Source of the DNA: Proteus alimentorum
GTDB taxonomy: Bacteria; Pseudomonadota; Gammaproteobacteria; Enterobacterales; Enterobacteriaceae
Direction: 5' to 3'
Assembly: GCF_002607735.1 (NCBI RefSeq)
Contig: NZ_NBVR01000043.1
Coordinates: 79,434 to 143,433 of the forward strand
DNA length: 64,000 nucleotides
Shown here in pieces: positions 18,636 through 30,181 of this stretch. How positions within the stretch are numbered: position 1 is the stretch's first letter; the number at the start of each line of letters is the position of its first letter. The notes below the pieces were generated by a model. That model saw only the letters and a program-made list of their open reading frames with translations. It did not search any database and was not told where the DNA came from. Made by a program: the position numbers and the translations under genes.

Positions 18636-20045
18636 ATGGCCAGAAACAAGACCACTGACAAGCTGATGTCTGATAGTAAAGACCGACAAATGGAGGGATT
18701 AAAGCTACCTCCCCATTCGCTGGAAGCAGAGCAGTCCGTGTTAGGCGGTCTGATGATAGATAATGAACGTTGGGATAATGTTTCTGAACGTGTCACCGCA
18801 GAAGACTTTTATAGCCGACCTCATCGTACTATTTTCTCGCAAATGCAACGTTTGTTGGAATTAGGTAAACCTATCGACCTTATTACGCTCTCAGAAGCAT
18901 TAGAACAAAATGCAGAGTTAGACAGTGTAGGTGGTTTTGCCTATTTAGCTGAGCTTTCAAAAAATACGCCAAGTGCAGCGAACATCAACGCTTATGCAGA
19001 TATCGTCCGAGAACGTGCTGTTGTTCGTGATATGATAAAAGTGGCTAACGAAATTGCAGATGCAGGTTTTGATCCTCAAGGACGTACCAGTGAAGATCTA
19101 CTCGACTTTGCTGAATCAAGAGTGTTCCAAATTGCTGAAACAAGAGCCAATAAAGACGAAGGCCCTAAAGCAATAGATGCCATTTTAGAAGAGACGGTTG
19201 AAAAGATAGAACAGCTCTATCAAAAACCTCATGATGGTGTCACTGGGGTTTCAAGTGGTTATCAAGATCTTGATAAAAAAACCGCAGGATTACAAAAGTC
19301 AGATTTAATCATTGTTGCAGCCCGTCCTTCAATGGGTAAAACCACGTTTGCCATGAACTTATGTGAAAATGCGGCAATGACGGAAGAAAAACCCGTACTT
19401 ATCTTCAGCTTAGAGATGCCCGGCAACCAAATCATGATGCGTATGTTGGCATCATTATCTCGCGTCGATCAGACAAGAATTCGTACAGGCCAGCTTGATG
19501 ATGAGGATTGGGCACGTATTTCAAGTACCATGGGGATTTTGCTTGAAAAACGCAATATGTATATCGATGACTCATCGGGTTTAACACCAACAGAAGTACG
19601 TTCTCGCGCTCGTCGAATTTATCGTGAACATGGCGGTTTAAGCCTTATCATGATTGACTACTTACAGCTAATGAGAGTACCTTCATTATCTGAAAATAGA
19701 ACACTAGAAATTGCTGAAATTTCTCGTTCTTTAAAAGCGTTAGCTAAAGAATTACAAGTTCCCGTGGTTGCACTATCACAGTTAAACCGTAGTTTGGAAC
19801 AACGTGCTGATAAACGCCCTGTTAACTCCGACTTACGTGAATCAGGCTCTATTGAGCAAGATGCTGACCTTATCATGTTTATTTATCGTGACGAGGTTTA
19901 CCACGAAAGTAGCGATTTAAAAGGGGTTGCAGAAATCATCATCGGTAAACAACGTAACGGTCCAATCGGTACAGTAAGGCTTACCTTTAACGGCCAATGG
20001 TCACGCTTTGATAACTATGCTGGCCCTGCTTACGACGATGAATAA
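18636..20045 (+). CDS. dnaB: Replicative DNA helicase DnaB
   Basis: Hexameric 5'-3' helicase at the replication fork. The 469 residues (E. coli 471) contain the N-terminal DnaG-interacting domain (PPHSLEAEQSVLGGLMIDN), a linker and the RecA-like C-terminal domain. There Walker A is ARPSMGKTT (K235), Walker B region LSLIMIDYLQLMR and the DnaB motif QLNRSLEQRADKRPVNSDLRESGSIEQDADL. No intein is present. The next gene, alr, follows after 40 bases, the same order as in E. coli, and may be partly cotranscribed. Confidence 0.97.
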   Translation: MARNKTTDKLMSDSKDRQMEGLKLPPHSLEAEQSVLGGLMIDNERWDNVSERVTAEDFYSRPHRTIFSQMQRLLELGKPIDLITLSEALEQNAELDSVGGFAYLAELSKNTPSAANINAYADIVRERAVVRDMIKVANEIADAGFDPQGRTSEDLLDFAESRVFQIAETRANKDEGPKAIDAILEETVEKIEQLYQKPHDGVTGVSSGYQDLDKKTAGLQKSDLIIVAARPSMGKTTFAMNLCENAAMTEEKPVLIFSLEMPGNQIMMRMLASLSRVDQTRIRTGQLDDEDWARISSTMGILLEKRNMYIDDSSGLTPTEVRSRARRIYREHGGLSLIMIDYLQLMRVPSLSENRTLEIAEISRSLKALAKELQVPVVALSQLNRSLEQRADKRPVNSDLRESGSIEQDADLIMFIYRDEVYHESSDLKGVAEIIIGKQRNGPIGTVRLTFNGQWSRFDNYAGPAYDDE

Positions 20046-20085
20046 TCACTCACCTTGACTTAATTAAAGGAAGTATTGGAATAAT

Positions 20086-21177
20086 ATGAAAGCGGCAACC
20101 GCAGTGATAGATCGCCGCGCTCTGCGTCACAATTTTCAGCATGTGAGAGACTATGCCCCACATAGCCACCTGATAGCTGTCGTGAAAGCAAACGCTTATG
20201 GTCATGGGTTATTAGAAACAGCATATACCTTAATGGATAATGCTGATTGTTTTGGTGTTGCACGTATTGGTGAAGCATTAACCTTACGAAGTGGGGGTAT
20301 TGTAAAACCCATTCTTCTGTTAGAAGGCTTTTTTGATGTCGCTGACCTGCCTATTTTAGTCGTCAATCACATTGAAACGGTTGTTCATAGCCAAGAACAA
20401 TTAGAAGCATTAGAACAGGCCGACTTAGATGAACCCGTCAAAGTATGGATGAAAATTGATACGGGAATGCACCGCTTAGGGGTACGACCTGAAGATGCAC
20501 AAGCCTTCTATTTACGACTATCCGCCTGCAAAAATGTACAACAACCTGTCAATATTGTGAGTCATTTTAGCCGCGCTGATGAGCCTGATGTTCCTGAAGC
20601 AACACAAAAACAAATCTCACTATTTCAAGATTTTATTCAAGATAAATCCGGTGATAAGTCTATCGCAGCTTCTGCTGGTATTTTATTTTGGCCCCAAGTC
20701 CATTATCAGTGGGTTCGCCCCGGCATTATTACTTATGGTATCTCTCCTACTGGTGATGAAAGAACAGGTAAAGACTTTGGCTTAACCCCTGCAATGACAC
20801 TGAAAACAAGCCTGATTGCCGTTCGTAAACATAAAGCGGGTGAGCCTGTTGGCTATGGAGGCACATGGATCAGTGAAAAAGACACTTATCTTGGTGTGAT
20901 CGCTATCGGTTATGGCGATGGCTATCCTCGTAGCGCACCGTCAGGTACCCCTGTGTGGATCAATGGTCGAAAAGTGCCTATTGTTGGCCGCGTTTCGATG
21001 GATATGATCAGCGTCGATTTAGGGAGTGAACTGATTGATAGTGTTGGTGATGAAGCTATTTTATGGGGAGATGTGTTGCCCGTAGAAGAAATTGCCAAAT
21101 ATAGTGGTATTAGCGCCTATGAGTTGATTACGAAATTAACCTCACGCGTCATCATGGAATACCTAGACGAACAATAA
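20086..21177 (+). CDS. alr: Alanine racemase, biosynthetic (Alr)
   Basis: PLP enzyme interconverting L- and D-alanine to supply D-alanine for peptidoglycan. The 363 residues have the PLP lysine K34 in [10 protein letters not shown], the catalytic tyrosine about 257 in PVGYGGTW, and the family segments HRLGVRPED and [11 protein letters not shown]. Length is close to E. coli Alr (359). It follows dnaB by 40 bases, and tyrB begins 53 bases after its stop, consistent with the conserved dnaB-alr-tyrB order. Confidence 0.96.
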   Translation: MKAATAVIDRRALRHNFQHVRDYAPHSHLIAVVKANAYGHGLLETAYTLMDNADCFGVARIGEALTLRSGGIVKPILLLEGFFDVADLPILVVNHIETVVHSQEQLEALEQADLDEPVKVWMKIDTGMHRLGVRPEDAQAFYLRLSACKNVQQPVNIVSHFSRADEPDVPEATQKQISLFQDFIQDKSGDKSIAASAGILFWPQVHYQWVRPGIITYGISPTGDERTGKDFGLTPAMTLKTSLIAVRKHKAGEPVGYGGTWISEKDTYLGVIAIGYGDGYPRSAPSGTPVWINGRKVPIVGRVSMDMISVDLGSELIDSVGDEAILWGDVLPVEEIAKYSGISAYELITKLTSRVIMEYLDEQ

Positions 21178-21230
21178 TACACACGATATTGTATCCCTAT
21201 GACACACTAAAAGTGATTGGAGAAGAAGCC

Positions 21231-22427
21231 GTGTTTCAACAGGTTGAAGCGTTTCCGGGAGATCCGATTCTCTCATTAATGGATGTTTATAACAAAGACC
21301 CACGTCAGGATAAAATTAATTTAAGTATTGGTCTTTATTATGACGAAGAAGGCAAGACTCCTATTTTAGGAACAGTTTCAGTTGCACGTCAGCAACTTAA
21401 TGCCATGACACCCACCGCAACACTTTATTTACCAATGGAAGGGCTGGCGCCTTATCGTAGCGAAATTCAAGATCTCCTTTTCGGTGCAGATAATCCTCTA
21501 ATTACAGAAAAGAAAATTGCCACAATCCAAACATTAGGTGGATCAGGCGCATTAAAAGTGGGTGCTGATTTTCTCCATCGCTATTTCCCAGGATCCGAAG
21601 TGTGGATAAGTGATCCGACTTGGGATAATCATGCTTCTATTTTTGCGGGCTCGGGTTTCAAAGTGAATTATTACCCATACTTTGATCCTGAAACCAAAGG
21701 TGTAAAATTTGAAGCACTATTAGATTGCTTTAAAAACCTGCCTGAAAAAAGCATCGTATTAATGCACCCATGTTGCCACAATCCAACAGGCTCTGATCTG
21801 ACTAAAGATCAATGGGATCAAGTCACTGAAGTATTAAAAGCTCGCCAAGCAATTCCATTCTTAGATATTGCTTATCAAGGCTTTGCTGAAAATTTAGATG
21901 AAGATGCTTACGCTATTCGTACTATGGCAAAAGCAGGATTACCGATACTTATCAGTAACTCTTTCTCAAAAATATTCGGGATCTACGGTGAACGTGCCGG
22001 TGGCTTATCGATTGTTTGTGATAATGCCACTGAATGCGAACATGTGTTAGGTCAGTTGAAAGCAGGTGTACGTCGTATCTATTCAAGCCCTGCAAACTAT
22101 GGGGCGCAAATTGTCAATAAAGTGCTATCAGACCAAGTTTTAACGGCACAATGGCAAAAAGAAGTCGCGCATATGCGTGATCGCATTAAAGAGATGCGCG
22201 TTACCTTAGTCGAAGCTTTAAAAGTTGCACTGCCTGAAAAGAATTTTGATCATCTATTAACGCAACGCGGTATGTTCAGCTATACCGGTTTTACACAAGC
22301 ACAGGTTGATAGATTACGTGACGAATTTGGTATTTATCTTGTTGGTACTGGCCGTGTTTGTATGGCTGGTGTTAATACAGGTAATGTTCAGCGCATTGCT
22401 CAAGCTTTTGCGGCTGTGAGTATTTAA
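21231..22427 (+). CDS. tyrB: Aromatic-amino-acid aminotransferase TyrB
   Basis: Class I PLP aminotransferase acting last in tyrosine and phenylalanine synthesis, with broad activity on aspartate and leucine precursors. A longer frame starts at 21189. The GTG at 21231 is chosen because GGAGAAG lies just upstream, and translation then begins [17 protein letters not shown], matching E. coli TyrB. This gives 398 residues with the PLP lysine at K247 ([18 protein letters not shown]), the same number as in E. coli. Other markers are [13 protein letters not shown] and the C-terminal [16 protein letters not shown]. In E. coli TyrR represses tyrB; no clear TyrR box was identified here. Ends at the hairpin 22455-22486. 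Confidence 0.95.
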   Translation: MFQQVEAFPGDPILSLMDVYNKDPRQDKINLSIGLYYDEEGKTPILGTVSVARQQLNAMTPTATLYLPMEGLAPYRSEIQDLLFGADNPLITEKKIATIQTLGGSGALKVGADFLHRYFPGSEVWISDPTWDNHASIFAGSGFKVNYYPYFDPETKGVKFEALLDCFKNLPEKSIVLMHPCCHNPTGSDLTKDQWDQVTEVLKARQAIPFLDIAYQGFAENLDEDAYAIRTMAKAGLPILISNSFSKIFGIYGERAGGLSIVCDNATECEHVLGQLKAGVRRIYSSPANYGAQIVNKVLSDQVLTAQWQKEVAHMRDRIKEMRVTLVEALKVALPEKNFDHLLTQRGMFSYTGFTQAQVDRLRDEFGIYLVGTGRVCMAGVNTGNVQRIAQAFAAVSI

Positions 22428-22454
22428 GCCAATTAACGTGATTTCATGATAAAA

Positions 22455-22486
22455 AAATACCTGCCTATTTTCATAAGCAGGTATTT
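22455..22486. terminator. Bidirectional terminator between tyrB and cyuA
   Basis: AAATACCTGC (22455-22464) pairs with GCAGGTATTT (22477-22486), with A and T tracts on either side, between convergent genes. Confidence 0.9.
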
Positions 22487-22532
22487 CTTTTTACTGCATC
22501 ACAACATCACTGTCGCTTTAGGTTTTCGCCTT

Positions 22533-23882
22533 TTATATATTGACAGCTTGCTTCTTTTCCCCAGCATTACGACGCGCTTTTTCTTCCATAATCTCAATGA
22601 TTTGAATATCTGTATGTTGCATTGCATGACTGGCTAATGCACAGAGATTCGCGATTGAACTATCGACATCGTCACTGACAATACCATCAGTACCCGCAAC
22701 ACTTTGATTTTGCATCGCCATTAATACCGCTTTATAGGCACTCGCTGCACTACTTGAGACTTTCATTGCACAGCTATTCGATGCGCCATCACAGATAATG
22801 CCACTGATATCACCAATCATACTGTTGATAGACATACTCACTGTGGTGAAATTTTTGGTAAGTAACCATGCCATTCCTGCGGCTGCTCCCATTGAAGCAG
22901 TTGTTGCAGCACAAAGGGCAGAAAGTGGTGGAAAATGGCTATGAACATAAATAGCCATTAAATGAGATAAAACCAACGCACGCAGTAAGGTTTCATCATC
23001 TGCTTTAATAAATTCAGCAACAACCATTACAGGTAATGTTGCGGCAATGCCCTGATTACCTGAGCCTGAATTACTCATTGCAGGTAATACCGCGCCACCC
23101 ATACGAGCATCAGATGCTGCTGATGCTCTGATCATGATTTCATTAAGTAAGTCTTTACCTAACAAACCTTTCTCTTGTTGCAGAACTAAGGTACGACCAA
23201 TAGCTAATCCATAGGTGTTTTGTAACCCCTCTTCTGATAAAGCGCCATTTAAACGAGCGGCATTGAGCATAAACTCAATTTCACTCACGGGCACATTAAG
23301 TGCGAAGTTATAGATATCTTCAGCACAAACATCAGTAAAAGGTTTTTCATCAGTACATTCACAATTATTGGTAAGTGCTGATTTATCTTCTTCAAAAACA
23401 ACGTTACCGTTACATTCACAACGAACAACGTGTGTATGCTCTCTTGCAATACTGACGATGGCATAACCAGATTGGCTATACACTTTCGCTTCAGAGTAAA
23501 GAACATCTTCACAAGGTGCTTTTACACCCACTGTAACTTTACCTTGAGCAACCAGTGTTTTAGCTTGAGCAATTGCATCAGTGGATGCTTTTAACAAGAC
23601 CTCCAATCCAGCATCAGGATCTCCTCCTGTCGCACCTAATGCTGCTGCAATAGGTAGCCCAGCCATTCCCGTTCCCGGCACTGTTACGCCCATTCCGTTT
23701 TTCATCAAGTTTGGTGAAACCCAAGCTTCGACACGAACAACAGGCTCGCCTAAAAGTGCCGTTGCTTTCGCGGCTGCCAATGCTAATGAAATTGGCTCAG
23801 TACAACCTACTGCAGGCTTCACACCTTCACGTAACTGATGAACGAACTGTGACCATAAATGAGAATTTTTGTTCTGGCTCAT
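22533..23882 (-). CDS. cyuA: L-cysteine desulfidase CyuA (UPF0597/YhaM family)
   Basis: Iron-sulfur enzyme of the UPF0597 family. The E. coli orthologue (formerly YhaM) degrades L-cysteine to pyruvate, ammonia and sulfide under anaerobic conditions. The 449 residues begin with the conserved [19 protein letters not shown] (C27, a likely cluster ligand). Further conserved cysteines lie at APCEDV, ECTDE and around [12 protein letters not shown]. The serine-dehydratase-like glycine-rich region [20 protein letters not shown] is also present. It is downstream of and cotranscribed with the transporter gene cyuP (64-base gap), matching the E. coli cyuPA pair. Confidence 0.9.
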   Translation of the reverse strand: MSQNKNSHLWSQFVHQLREGVKPAVGCTEPISLALAAAKATALLGEPVVRVEAWVSPNLMKNGMGVTVPGTGMAGLPIAAALGATGGDPDAGLEVLLKASTDAIAQAKTLVAQGKVTVGVKAPCEDVLYSEAKVYSQSGYAIVSIAREHTHVVRCECNGNVVFEEDKSALTNNCECTDEKPFTDVCAEDIYNFALNVPVSEIEFMLNAARLNGALSEEGLQNTYGLAIGRTLVLQQEKGLLGKDLLNEIMIRASAASDARMGGAVLPAMSNSGSGNQGIAATLPVMVVAEFIKADDETLLRALVLSHLMAIYVHSHFPPLSALCAATTASMGAAAGMAWLLTKNFTTVSMSINSMIGDISGIICDGASNSCAMKVSSSAASAYKAVLMAMQNQSVAGTDGIVSDDVDSSIANLCALASHAMQHTDIQIIEIMEEKARRNAGEKKQAVNI

Positions 23883-23946
23883 AATCTAACACCTTGGATT
23901 AATTTAGTTTTTAAAAACAACGCCTAACTAGAACCGAAGTTGGCGA

Positions 23947-25290
23947 CTATGAGAATGCCAAGAACGGAGAGATAACGAGCAGTAAACCGGTAAAGATAAT
24001 CAGGTAGAGTGATGCACCTTTGTATTTGTGTAACATGGGTACTTTGTACACTAAGTATGCAGGGATAAGACAACCCACCATACCGAAGATTGGGCTACAA
24101 ATTGAAGTGAAGCTCAGTACTGGTGCATTAAGAATGATTGCACCCCATGCCAGTAGCACAGCGAAAATCATGATGCCGTTTTGCACCCATTTTTGGTTGA
24201 TTTTCTCTGCTGGGAGATAACGTTGCAGAATATTCATAACGATCCCTTGTGTCGCTTCACGGAAACCTAAGTAGACACCAAAGAATGCAGTCATTACGGC
24301 GAAGATATTCAGCATAACGCTGACAACCGTTACCCAACCACCAGGGAAGAATTTCGCAGCAATCGCTAACGCAGAGATATTTTGTTCATACGCTTTAACT
24401 GCTTCATCATGACCCATTGCTAATGTGAATGAGATTGCATAGAAGAAAACTGTACAGAACAGCACACCGAACGCGATGTTCATTGCACGTAATGCTTTGT
24501 GACGAGCCACTTCACGGTTTTTATTACGACCACGATAAGAGATAACCATTGGGCTTAATGTTTGGATAAACAGAATTGAAGTCAGTGTAAATGGTAATGT
24601 AATGATTGCTTCTTTGATTAAACGTCCAGCGGGTGGTAATGCGCCCACGTTATAAAGATGCCACATACCAATCATGGAGATCCCTAACGCTGCAACAACA
24701 AATAGTTTAGTTAGTACCATAAAGCTTGATACTTTAAACAGTAATTGTTCACCACGAGAAGAGATAGCAACTAAAGCACAAATCAGGATCAAACCATAGA
24801 ATGGATTTTCTGACAGTAAACCTTCAGTAACACCAAATGTTTGTAAGTAAGAAGCGCTGTCATTGGTGATTGCTGTTGAATACACAAACATCCAAATAAC
24901 TAACATCACGAAGTAAAGTGCGCCCAATAAGATACCCCAGTTTTTACCGAGATAACCAGTGATAACGCTTGGGTAGTCTTTACACTCTGGAGATTCAGCC
25001 AACGTATTAATAAATAGACGTTGAAAAAGGTACATTGCTGGATAACCAATGATCGAGGATAGTAGGAAAACCCATAATCCCATAAGACCTACCTGCACAG
25101 GTAAAAACACAATACCTGCACCGATAGCCATACCGATACTCATGATAACCCAGCCCACATCATTGCCGTCAAATTTAATTGCTGCACGCCATTCTTGTTC
25201 AGTCATACCTGCGCGGCGAGCGCCAGCACTAGTTGCGGGATAGCTTGTTGTCTCTGTTTTTGAGGAAGCCGTTTCCATATTAGTACTCAC
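23947..25290 (-). CDS. cyuP: Cysteine/serine transporter CyuP (HAAAP family, formerly DlsT/YhaO)
   Basis: Inner-membrane amino acid:proton symporter of the HAAAP family with about eleven hydrophobic segments over 447 residues. Sequence is very close to E. coli YhaO: AIKFDGNDVGWVIMSIGMAI, GYPAMYLFQRLFINTLAESP, SILFIQTLSPMVISYRGRN and VLSFTSICSPIFGMVGCLIP. In E. coli the gene is induced with cyuA by cysteine through CyuR. Here a 10-bp inverted repeat at 25591-25622, about 300 bases upstream, is a possible control site. The N-terminus (MSTNMETASSKTETTSYP) is longer and serine/threonine-rich compared with E. coli. Confidence 0.92.
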   Translation of the reverse strand: MSTNMETASSKTETTSYPATSAGARRAGMTEQEWRAAIKFDGNDVGWVIMSIGMAIGAGIVFLPVQVGLMGLWVFLLSSIIGYPAMYLFQRLFINTLAESPECKDYPSVITGYLGKNWGILLGALYFVMLVIWMFVYSTAITNDSASYLQTFGVTEGLLSENPFYGLILICALVAISSRGEQLLFKVSSFMVLTKLFVVAALGISMIGMWHLYNVGALPPAGRLIKEAIITLPFTLTSILFIQTLSPMVISYRGRNKNREVARHKALRAMNIAFGVLFCTVFFYAISFTLAMGHDEAVKAYEQNISALAIAAKFFPGGWVTVVSVMLNIFAVMTAFFGVYLGFREATQGIVMNILQRYLPAEKINQKWVQNGIMIFAVLLAWGAIILNAPVLSFTSICSPIFGMVGCLIPAYLVYKVPMLHKYKGASLYLIIFTGLLLVISPFLAFS

Positions 25291-25590
25291 TTTTTATATT
25301 GTAATTGTTAATAGCAAAACGAATCTTGGGGGTAAAAAAAGTCTATCTAACATTGCGATGTCGAAATAGCCTTACTCTTTGCAGGTATTATTTATTATGG
25401 GTAAATGATAGGGAATATTACGGAGAAAAAAGTTGTTATAAATCGTGATAGCCCGAAATGATTTGGAAAAAAATTCTATCGTAAGGAGAAAAGTAGGATT
25501 ATCTGTTCAAAGAGCATAGTAAATAATAACCTTCCCTCTATTACAACCCTTACAAATAGATAACCAGCTGATTAATAATGAAAAATACCT

Positions 25591-25622
25591 ATTGTTATAC
25601 AATAATAGTCAAGTATAACAAT
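25591..25622. promoter_or_regulatory. 10-bp perfect inverted repeat upstream of cyuP
   Basis: ATTGTTATAC is repeated inverted as GTATAACAAT with a 12-base spacer. The centre-to-centre spacing of the arms (22 bases) would suit a dimeric regulator on two helical turns. A link to a CyuR-like Lrp-family regulator is inference only. Confidence 0.4.
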
Positions 25623-25878
25623 TGAAACAAATCACCAAATAAACTGTGCAGTCCATCACGATATACTATGATAATCCTTTCTATTTAGCTTCGTTATCTC
25701 GTATTTGGTTAAAATACCGTTACAAAACAGCATAATTAACCATTTAATCTACTTTTTATAAAAATAAGCGATTAATAAGATAAAAATAGATAAGGAAGTG
25801 TATAACCAAAAGAGAATACTTTTTTCGATAGAATTAAATTCTATCATACTCCATGGATTTACTTTTCTTGAAGAAAGC

Positions 25879-25915
25879 GCGCTACAAACAGTAAAACGTT
25901 TATTGTCTGTAGCGC
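25879..25915 (-). terminator. Hairpin downstream of uvrA
   Basis: GCGCTACA pairs with TGTAGCGC, with further imperfect pairing inside (ACAGTAAA against TTTATTGT). The T tract on the minus strand is weak, so it may terminate uvrA only partially. Confidence 0.5.
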
Positions 25916-25945
25916 TTAGATCATAAGGGAATAAGTGGCGTAACT

Positions 25946-28780
25946 TTAATAACCACGTTCTAGGATTGGTTTTAAGAATCTTGCAGTATGCGAGCCTTCA
26001 AACTCTGCAACTTGCTCTGGTGTGCCTGACACTAAAATTTGGCCACCACCACTTCCGCCTTCAGGACCCAGATCCACAATCCAGTCCGCTGTTTTGATCA
26101 CATCAAGGTTGTGCTCAATAACAACAATAGTATTACCTTGGTCGCGTAACTGATGAAGCACTTCAAGTAACAACTCAATATCAGCAAAATGAAGCCCAGT
26201 TGTCGGCTCATCGAGAATATAGAGAGTCTGTCCCGTACCACGTTTTGACAACTCTTTTGCTAACTTAACTCGCTGCGCTTCACCACCGGATAAAGTCGTT
26301 GCTGATTGCCCCAAGCGAATATAAGAAAGACCAACATCAATCAATGTTTGTAGTTTACGCGCCAATGCAGGCACTGCATCAAAGAACTCTCTCGCCTCTT
26401 CAATGGTCATATCCAACGCTTCGTGAATATTTTTTCCTTTGTATTTAACTTCAAGGGTTTCACGGTTATAACGTTGACCTTTACATTGATCACAAGGTAC
26501 ATACACATCCGGTAAGAAATGCATTTCAACTTTTAAAACGCCATCACCTTGGCAAGCCTCACAACGCCCCCCTTTTACGTTGAAACTGAACCGACCCGGT
26601 GTATAACCACGAGTACGAGATTCAGGTACACCCGCAAATAGCTCACGAATAGGCGTAAAGACACCCGTATAAGTTGCAGGGTTTGAACGAGGAGTACGAC
26701 CAATTGGGCTTTGGTTAATATCAATAACTTTATCGAAATATTCTAACCCTTCAACATCTAAATAAGGCGCAGGTACACTATTTGTAGCCCCATTTAATTG
26801 GCGTTGTGCAATAGGGAATAACGTATCGTTGATCAGCGTTGATTTACCAGATCCCGAAACACCTGTAATGCAGGTAAATAAACCGACGGGTAATTTTAGA
26901 TTTACATTTCTTAAGTTATTGCCTTTTGCGCCAAGGATGGTCAGCATTTTTTCGCGATCAACAGGCACTCGTTGCTCTGGAATTGCGATACGACGTTCAC
27001 CGCTTAAGAATTTGCCTGTTAATGAATTCGGATTATTGATGATATCTTCAAGCGTACCTTGAGCGACAATTTCGCCCCCATGAACACCCGCACCTGGGCC
27101 AATATCGATAACATGATCAGCGGCACGGATGGCATCTTCGTCATGCTCTACGACGATCACGGTATTACCCAAATTACGTAAGTGGATCAGTGTTTCAAGT
27201 AGACGATCGTTATCTCGTTGATGTAACCCAATTGAAGGTTCATCCAAGACATACATTACGCCAACTAATCCCGCACCAATCTGGCTGGCTAAGCGAATAC
27301 GTTGTGCTTCACCGCCTGATAAAGTTTCCGCAGAACGAGAAAGTGTGAGGTAATTTAATCCCACATTGACCAAGAATTTTAATCGGTCACTAATCTCTTT
27401 TAAGACTTTTTCTGCAATCTTCGCACGCTGACCGCTCAATTTTAGATTTTGGAAAAAGGTCATTGCATGACCAATACTGTAATCTGCTATTTCAGGTAAT
27501 GTGGTATTTTCAACATACACATGGCGCGCTTCTCTGCGTAAACGAGTACCACCACAAGAAGCGCAAGAGCGATTACTAATATATTTAGAAAGCTCTTCAC
27601 GTACCGCACTCGATTCTGTCTCGCGGTAACGACGTTCCATATTATTTAAGACACCTTCAAAAGGATGATGACGAACAACAACATCACCACGATCGTTTGT
27701 GTATTTAAATTCAATATTCTCTTTACCTGAACCCGTTAAAATGACTTTTTGAATATTATCGGGTAACGAATCAAACGGCGCTTCAACATCAAAATGATAG
27801 TGTTCACCCAATGAACGAAGCATTTGGAAATAGTAGAAGTTACGGCGATCCCATCCTTTAATTGCGCCACCAGCAAGAGAGATTTCTCTATTTTGGATCA
27901 CTAATTCAGGATCAAAAAATTGCTGAACACCTAAACCATCACACGTTGGACAAGCACCCGCTGGATTATTAAAGGAGAATAAACGAGGCTCTAGCTCGCT
28001 CATACTGTAACCACAAACAGGACAAGCAAAGTTTGCAGAGAAAACAATATCATCGGCATTGTTATCATCCATATCCGAAATAACAGCAGTGCCACCGGAT
28101 AACTCTAATGCGGTTTCAAAAGATTCTGCTAAACGTTGGGCGAGATCGTCACGCACTTTAAAACGGTCAATCACCACTTCAATGGTATGTTTTTTCTGTA
28201 ATTCTAATGTCGGCGGATCAGAAAGATCGCACACTTCACCATCAATACGCGCACGAATATAACCTTGGGCGGCAAGATTGTTGAGTAGCTTAATATGCTC
28301 ACCTTTACGCTCTTTCACCACAGGCGCTAACAACATTAAGCGCTTGCCTTCTGGTTGCTCAAGTACATTATCAACCATTTGGCTAACGGTTTGAGCGGCT
28401 AATGGAATATCGTGATCAGGACAACGAGGCTCACCAACACGCGCAAATAAGAGACGCAGATAGTCGTGAATTTCTGTAATTGTTCCCACTGTCGAACGCG
28501 GGTTGTGCGACGTAGATTTCTGCTCAATCGAAATAGCGGGAGATAAACCTTCAATATGATCAACGTCTGGTTTTTCCATCAACGAAAGAAACTGACGAGC
28601 ATAGGCAGAAAGCGATTCGACATAACGTCGTTGCCCTTCTGCATAAAGCGTGTCAAAGGCTAAAGAAGATTTACCTGAACCAGAAAGCCCCGTAATAACA
28701 ATCAGTTTATCGCGAGGAATGATCAAATTGATATTTTTTAGATTATGGGTGCGAGCGCCCCGAACTTCGATTTTATCCAT
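25946..28780 (-). CDS. uvrA: Excinuclease ABC subunit UvrA
   Basis: DNA-damage-recognition ATPase of nucleotide excision repair, acting with UvrB. An open frame extends to 28840. The ATG at 28778-28780 is chosen because the protein then starts [19 protein letters not shown] as in E. coli, giving 944 residues (940). Two ABC modules are seen: Walker A GLSGSGKS (31-38) and GVSGSGKS, two LSGGEAQR signatures, and zinc-binding CxxC pairs ([25 protein letters not shown]). It diverges from ssb, and a LexA box lies at 28847-28862, so SOS induction is expected. Confidence 0.97.
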   Translation of the reverse strand: MDKIEVRGARTHNLKNINLIIPRDKLIVITGLSGSGKSSLAFDTLYAEGQRRYVESLSAYARQFLSLMEKPDVDHIEGLSPAISIEQKSTSHNPRSTVGTITEIHDYLRLLFARVGEPRCPDHDIPLAAQTVSQMVDNVLEQPEGKRLMLLAPVVKERKGEHIKLLNNLAAQGYIRARIDGEVCDLSDPPTLELQKKHTIEVVIDRFKVRDDLAQRLAESFETALELSGGTAVISDMDDNNADDIVFSANFACPVCGYSMSELEPRLFSFNNPAGACPTCDGLGVQQFFDPELVIQNREISLAGGAIKGWDRRNFYYFQMLRSLGEHYHFDVEAPFDSLPDNIQKVILTGSGKENIEFKYTNDRGDVVVRHHPFEGVLNNMERRYRETESSAVREELSKYISNRSCASCGGTRLRREARHVYVENTTLPEIADYSIGHAMTFFQNLKLSGQRAKIAEKVLKEISDRLKFLVNVGLNYLTLSRSAETLSGGEAQRIRLASQIGAGLVGVMYVLDEPSIGLHQRDNDRLLETLIHLRNLGNTVIVVEHDEDAIRAADHVIDIGPGAGVHGGEIVAQGTLEDIINNPNSLTGKFLSGERRIAIPEQRVPVDREKMLTILGAKGNNLRNVNLKLPVGLFTCITGVSGSGKSTLINDTLFPIAQRQLNGATNSVPAPYLDVEGLEYFDKVIDINQSPIGRTPRSNPATYTGVFTPIRELFAGVPESRTRGYTPGRFSFNVKGGRCEACQGDGVLKVEMHFLPDVYVPCDQCKGQRYNRETLEVKYKGKNIHEALDMTIEEAREFFDAVPALARKLQTLIDVGLSYIRLGQSATTLSGGEAQRVKLAKELSKRGTGQTLYILDEPTTGLHFADIELLLEVLHQLRDQGNTIVVIEHNLDVIKTADWIVDLGPEGGSGGGQILVSGTPEQVAEFEGSHTARFLKPILERGY

Positions 28781-28846
28781 GAATATATCCCGGATTGAGA
28801 GAGTCGCCGAAAAAGAAAGAATCGGATAATTATGACACAAAGTTAA

Positions 28847-28862
28847 CTGAATGGATATACAG
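28847..28862. promoter_or_regulatory. LexA (SOS) box shared by uvrA and ssb
   Basis: CTGAATGGATATACAG has the CTG-N10-CAG form of the LexA consensus and matches the E. coli uvrA/ssb box in position and in most bases. It lies 67 bases upstream of uvrA. Confidence 0.93.
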
Positions 28863-29032
28863 TATATATAGTGAAATTGAATGCTGATGTAACTCTGTCA
28901 TTTTGAGACAGAAAAATATCGACAATGTTCACAAATGAGAAATTCATCACACGTCATATTCAAATTTTAGCGTACGTGATAAACTTATTCGCTTATGATT
29001 TCAAAAAATTTACTTTCGCAGGAGTACCTCAC

Positions 29033-29560
29033 ATGGCGAGCAGAGGCGTAAACAAAGTTATTCTTATCGGTAATTTAGGGCAGGATCCAGAAATCCGTTA
29101 TATGCCAAGTGGCGGTGCAGTTGCCAACCTAACACTGGCAACATCAGAAAGCTGGCGCGATAAACAAACCGGTGAAATGAAAGAAAAAACCGAGTGGCAC
29201 CGTGTGGTAATTTTCGGCAAATTAGCGGAAATTGCAGGCGAATATCTGCGTAAAGGTTCACAAGTGTATATCGAAGGCCAATTGCAAACACGTAAATGGC
29301 AAGACCAAAGCGGTCAAGACAGATATAGCACTGAGGTTGTCGTTAACATTGGCGGCTCAATGCAAATGTTAGGCGGCCGTGGTGGTCAAGATGGCGCACC
29401 TTCTCAAGGTGGCCAAGGCGGTTGGGGTCAACCACAACAGCCACAAGCATCACAGCAATTTAGCGGTGGTGCACAATCTCGCCCTGCACAACAACCCGCA
29501 GCGGCTCCAGCGCCAAGCAATGAACCACCAATGGATTTTGATGACGACATTCCGTTTTGA
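29033..29560 (+). CDS. ssb: Single-stranded DNA-binding protein SSB
   Basis: Tetrameric protein coating single-stranded DNA during replication, repair and recombination. The frame opens at 28925, but the ATG at 29033 has AGGAG just upstream and gives [20 protein letters not shown], the standard N-terminus. The 175 residues contain the OB fold (about 1-112), a glycine/glutamine-rich linker ([12 protein letters not shown]) and the acidic tip MDFDDDIPF that recruits partner proteins. A LexA box lies upstream. The stop codon at 29558-29560 is immediately followed by the 5' end of a group II intron, so the native 3' flank and terminator have been pushed away. Confidence 0.97.
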   Translation: MASRGVNKVILIGNLGQDPEIRYMPSGGAVANLTLATSESWRDKQTGEMKEKTEWHRVVIFGKLAEIAGEYLRKGSQVYIEGQLQTRKWQDQSGQDRYSTEVVVNIGGSMQMLGGRGGQDGAPSQGGQGGWGQPQQPQASQQFSGGAQSRPAQQPAAAPAPSNEPPMDFDDDIPF

Positions 29561-30181
29561 GTGCGCCGCTTTGCTTTATAAATCAAGCGCTTACGGAAAA
29601 TTTATGTCGCAAGTATAGGCTGTTGGAAAGCCTATTGCAAGCCTAACTTATCCTTGTCTAGTAATAGACTTGAACCTCGAAAGAGGGAGGGGAGTGCAGC
29701 ATGTTAGGTCAAAAGGCTGGTGGCGGGGAAACTATCTACTTTGCGCCAGTCATTGCAAGTCCCATAAGGTTAAACCTGATTGGTTGAATCATAGTCCATA
29801 GTGGGTTTCGGGATATCTTTGACTCACGATAGTTCAGGAGTCATACCAAGATTTACGATAATTATTGTTAGAAGGCTATCGTATCCAACAATCTTGGCAC
29901 CTGCTCGGTGAGAGTGGTAATTGGACGTAAGTGGAACCTAAGTGGGACGCATCTTGTTTATAAAGAAATGCGGGATCACCTAAGTTGGTTTGAGATAAAC
30001 AACCAATATGGTGACGGAGGCTCCATAGTACCCAACGTAGCCTTGTAATGAGGTAGCAGTCGGTTTAAATCCGACCTGAAATTTGAGTATAAGTATCGAG
30101 GTAACTCATACGAAAGCTTAAATGTAGGGGGGAAGGGAGACAGTTAGACACGATACTAAAAGAAGCGAGGTTCAATAGTCA
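29561..30181 (+). ncRNA. Group II intron 5' ribozyme portion (domains I-III and start of IV)
   Basis: This non-coding stretch is GC-richer than the neighbours and full of short complementary segments (for example GGCTGTTGGAAAGCC near 29618, CCTCGAAAGAGGG near 29676). It holds GTGCG at the 5' end and a candidate EBS at 29709-29714. It should fold into the catalytic core domains. Individual domain borders were not resolved by eye. Confidence 0.7.

Larger units (their letters stand above)
25291..25945. other. cyuP upstream region and uvrA 3' flank
   Basis: A gene-free AT-rich stretch of 655 bases. It contains the inverted repeat ATTGTTATAC/GTATAACAAT (25591-25600 and 25613-25622) and the 19-bp palindrome GATAGAATTAAATTCTATC (25827-25845). 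A hairpin near the uvrA stop (25879-25915) is listed separately. No open frame with a credible ribosome site was seen. Its length suggests either a long regulatory region for cyuP or the site of a lost gene. Confidence 0.5.

Noticed and set aside
22446..22637. Plus-strand 63-codon frame
   Set aside because: It overlaps the tyrB terminator hairpin and the cyuA coding end and has no family resemblance; a chance frame.
25827..25845. Palindrome GATAGAATTAAATTCTATC as a uvrA terminator
   Set aside because: No T tract follows on either strand and it lies about 100 bases beyond a better hairpin; left as a possible operator.
28925..29032. N-terminal extension of the ssb frame
   Set aside because: The standard SSB start at 29033 has AGGAG; the extension is not family-like.
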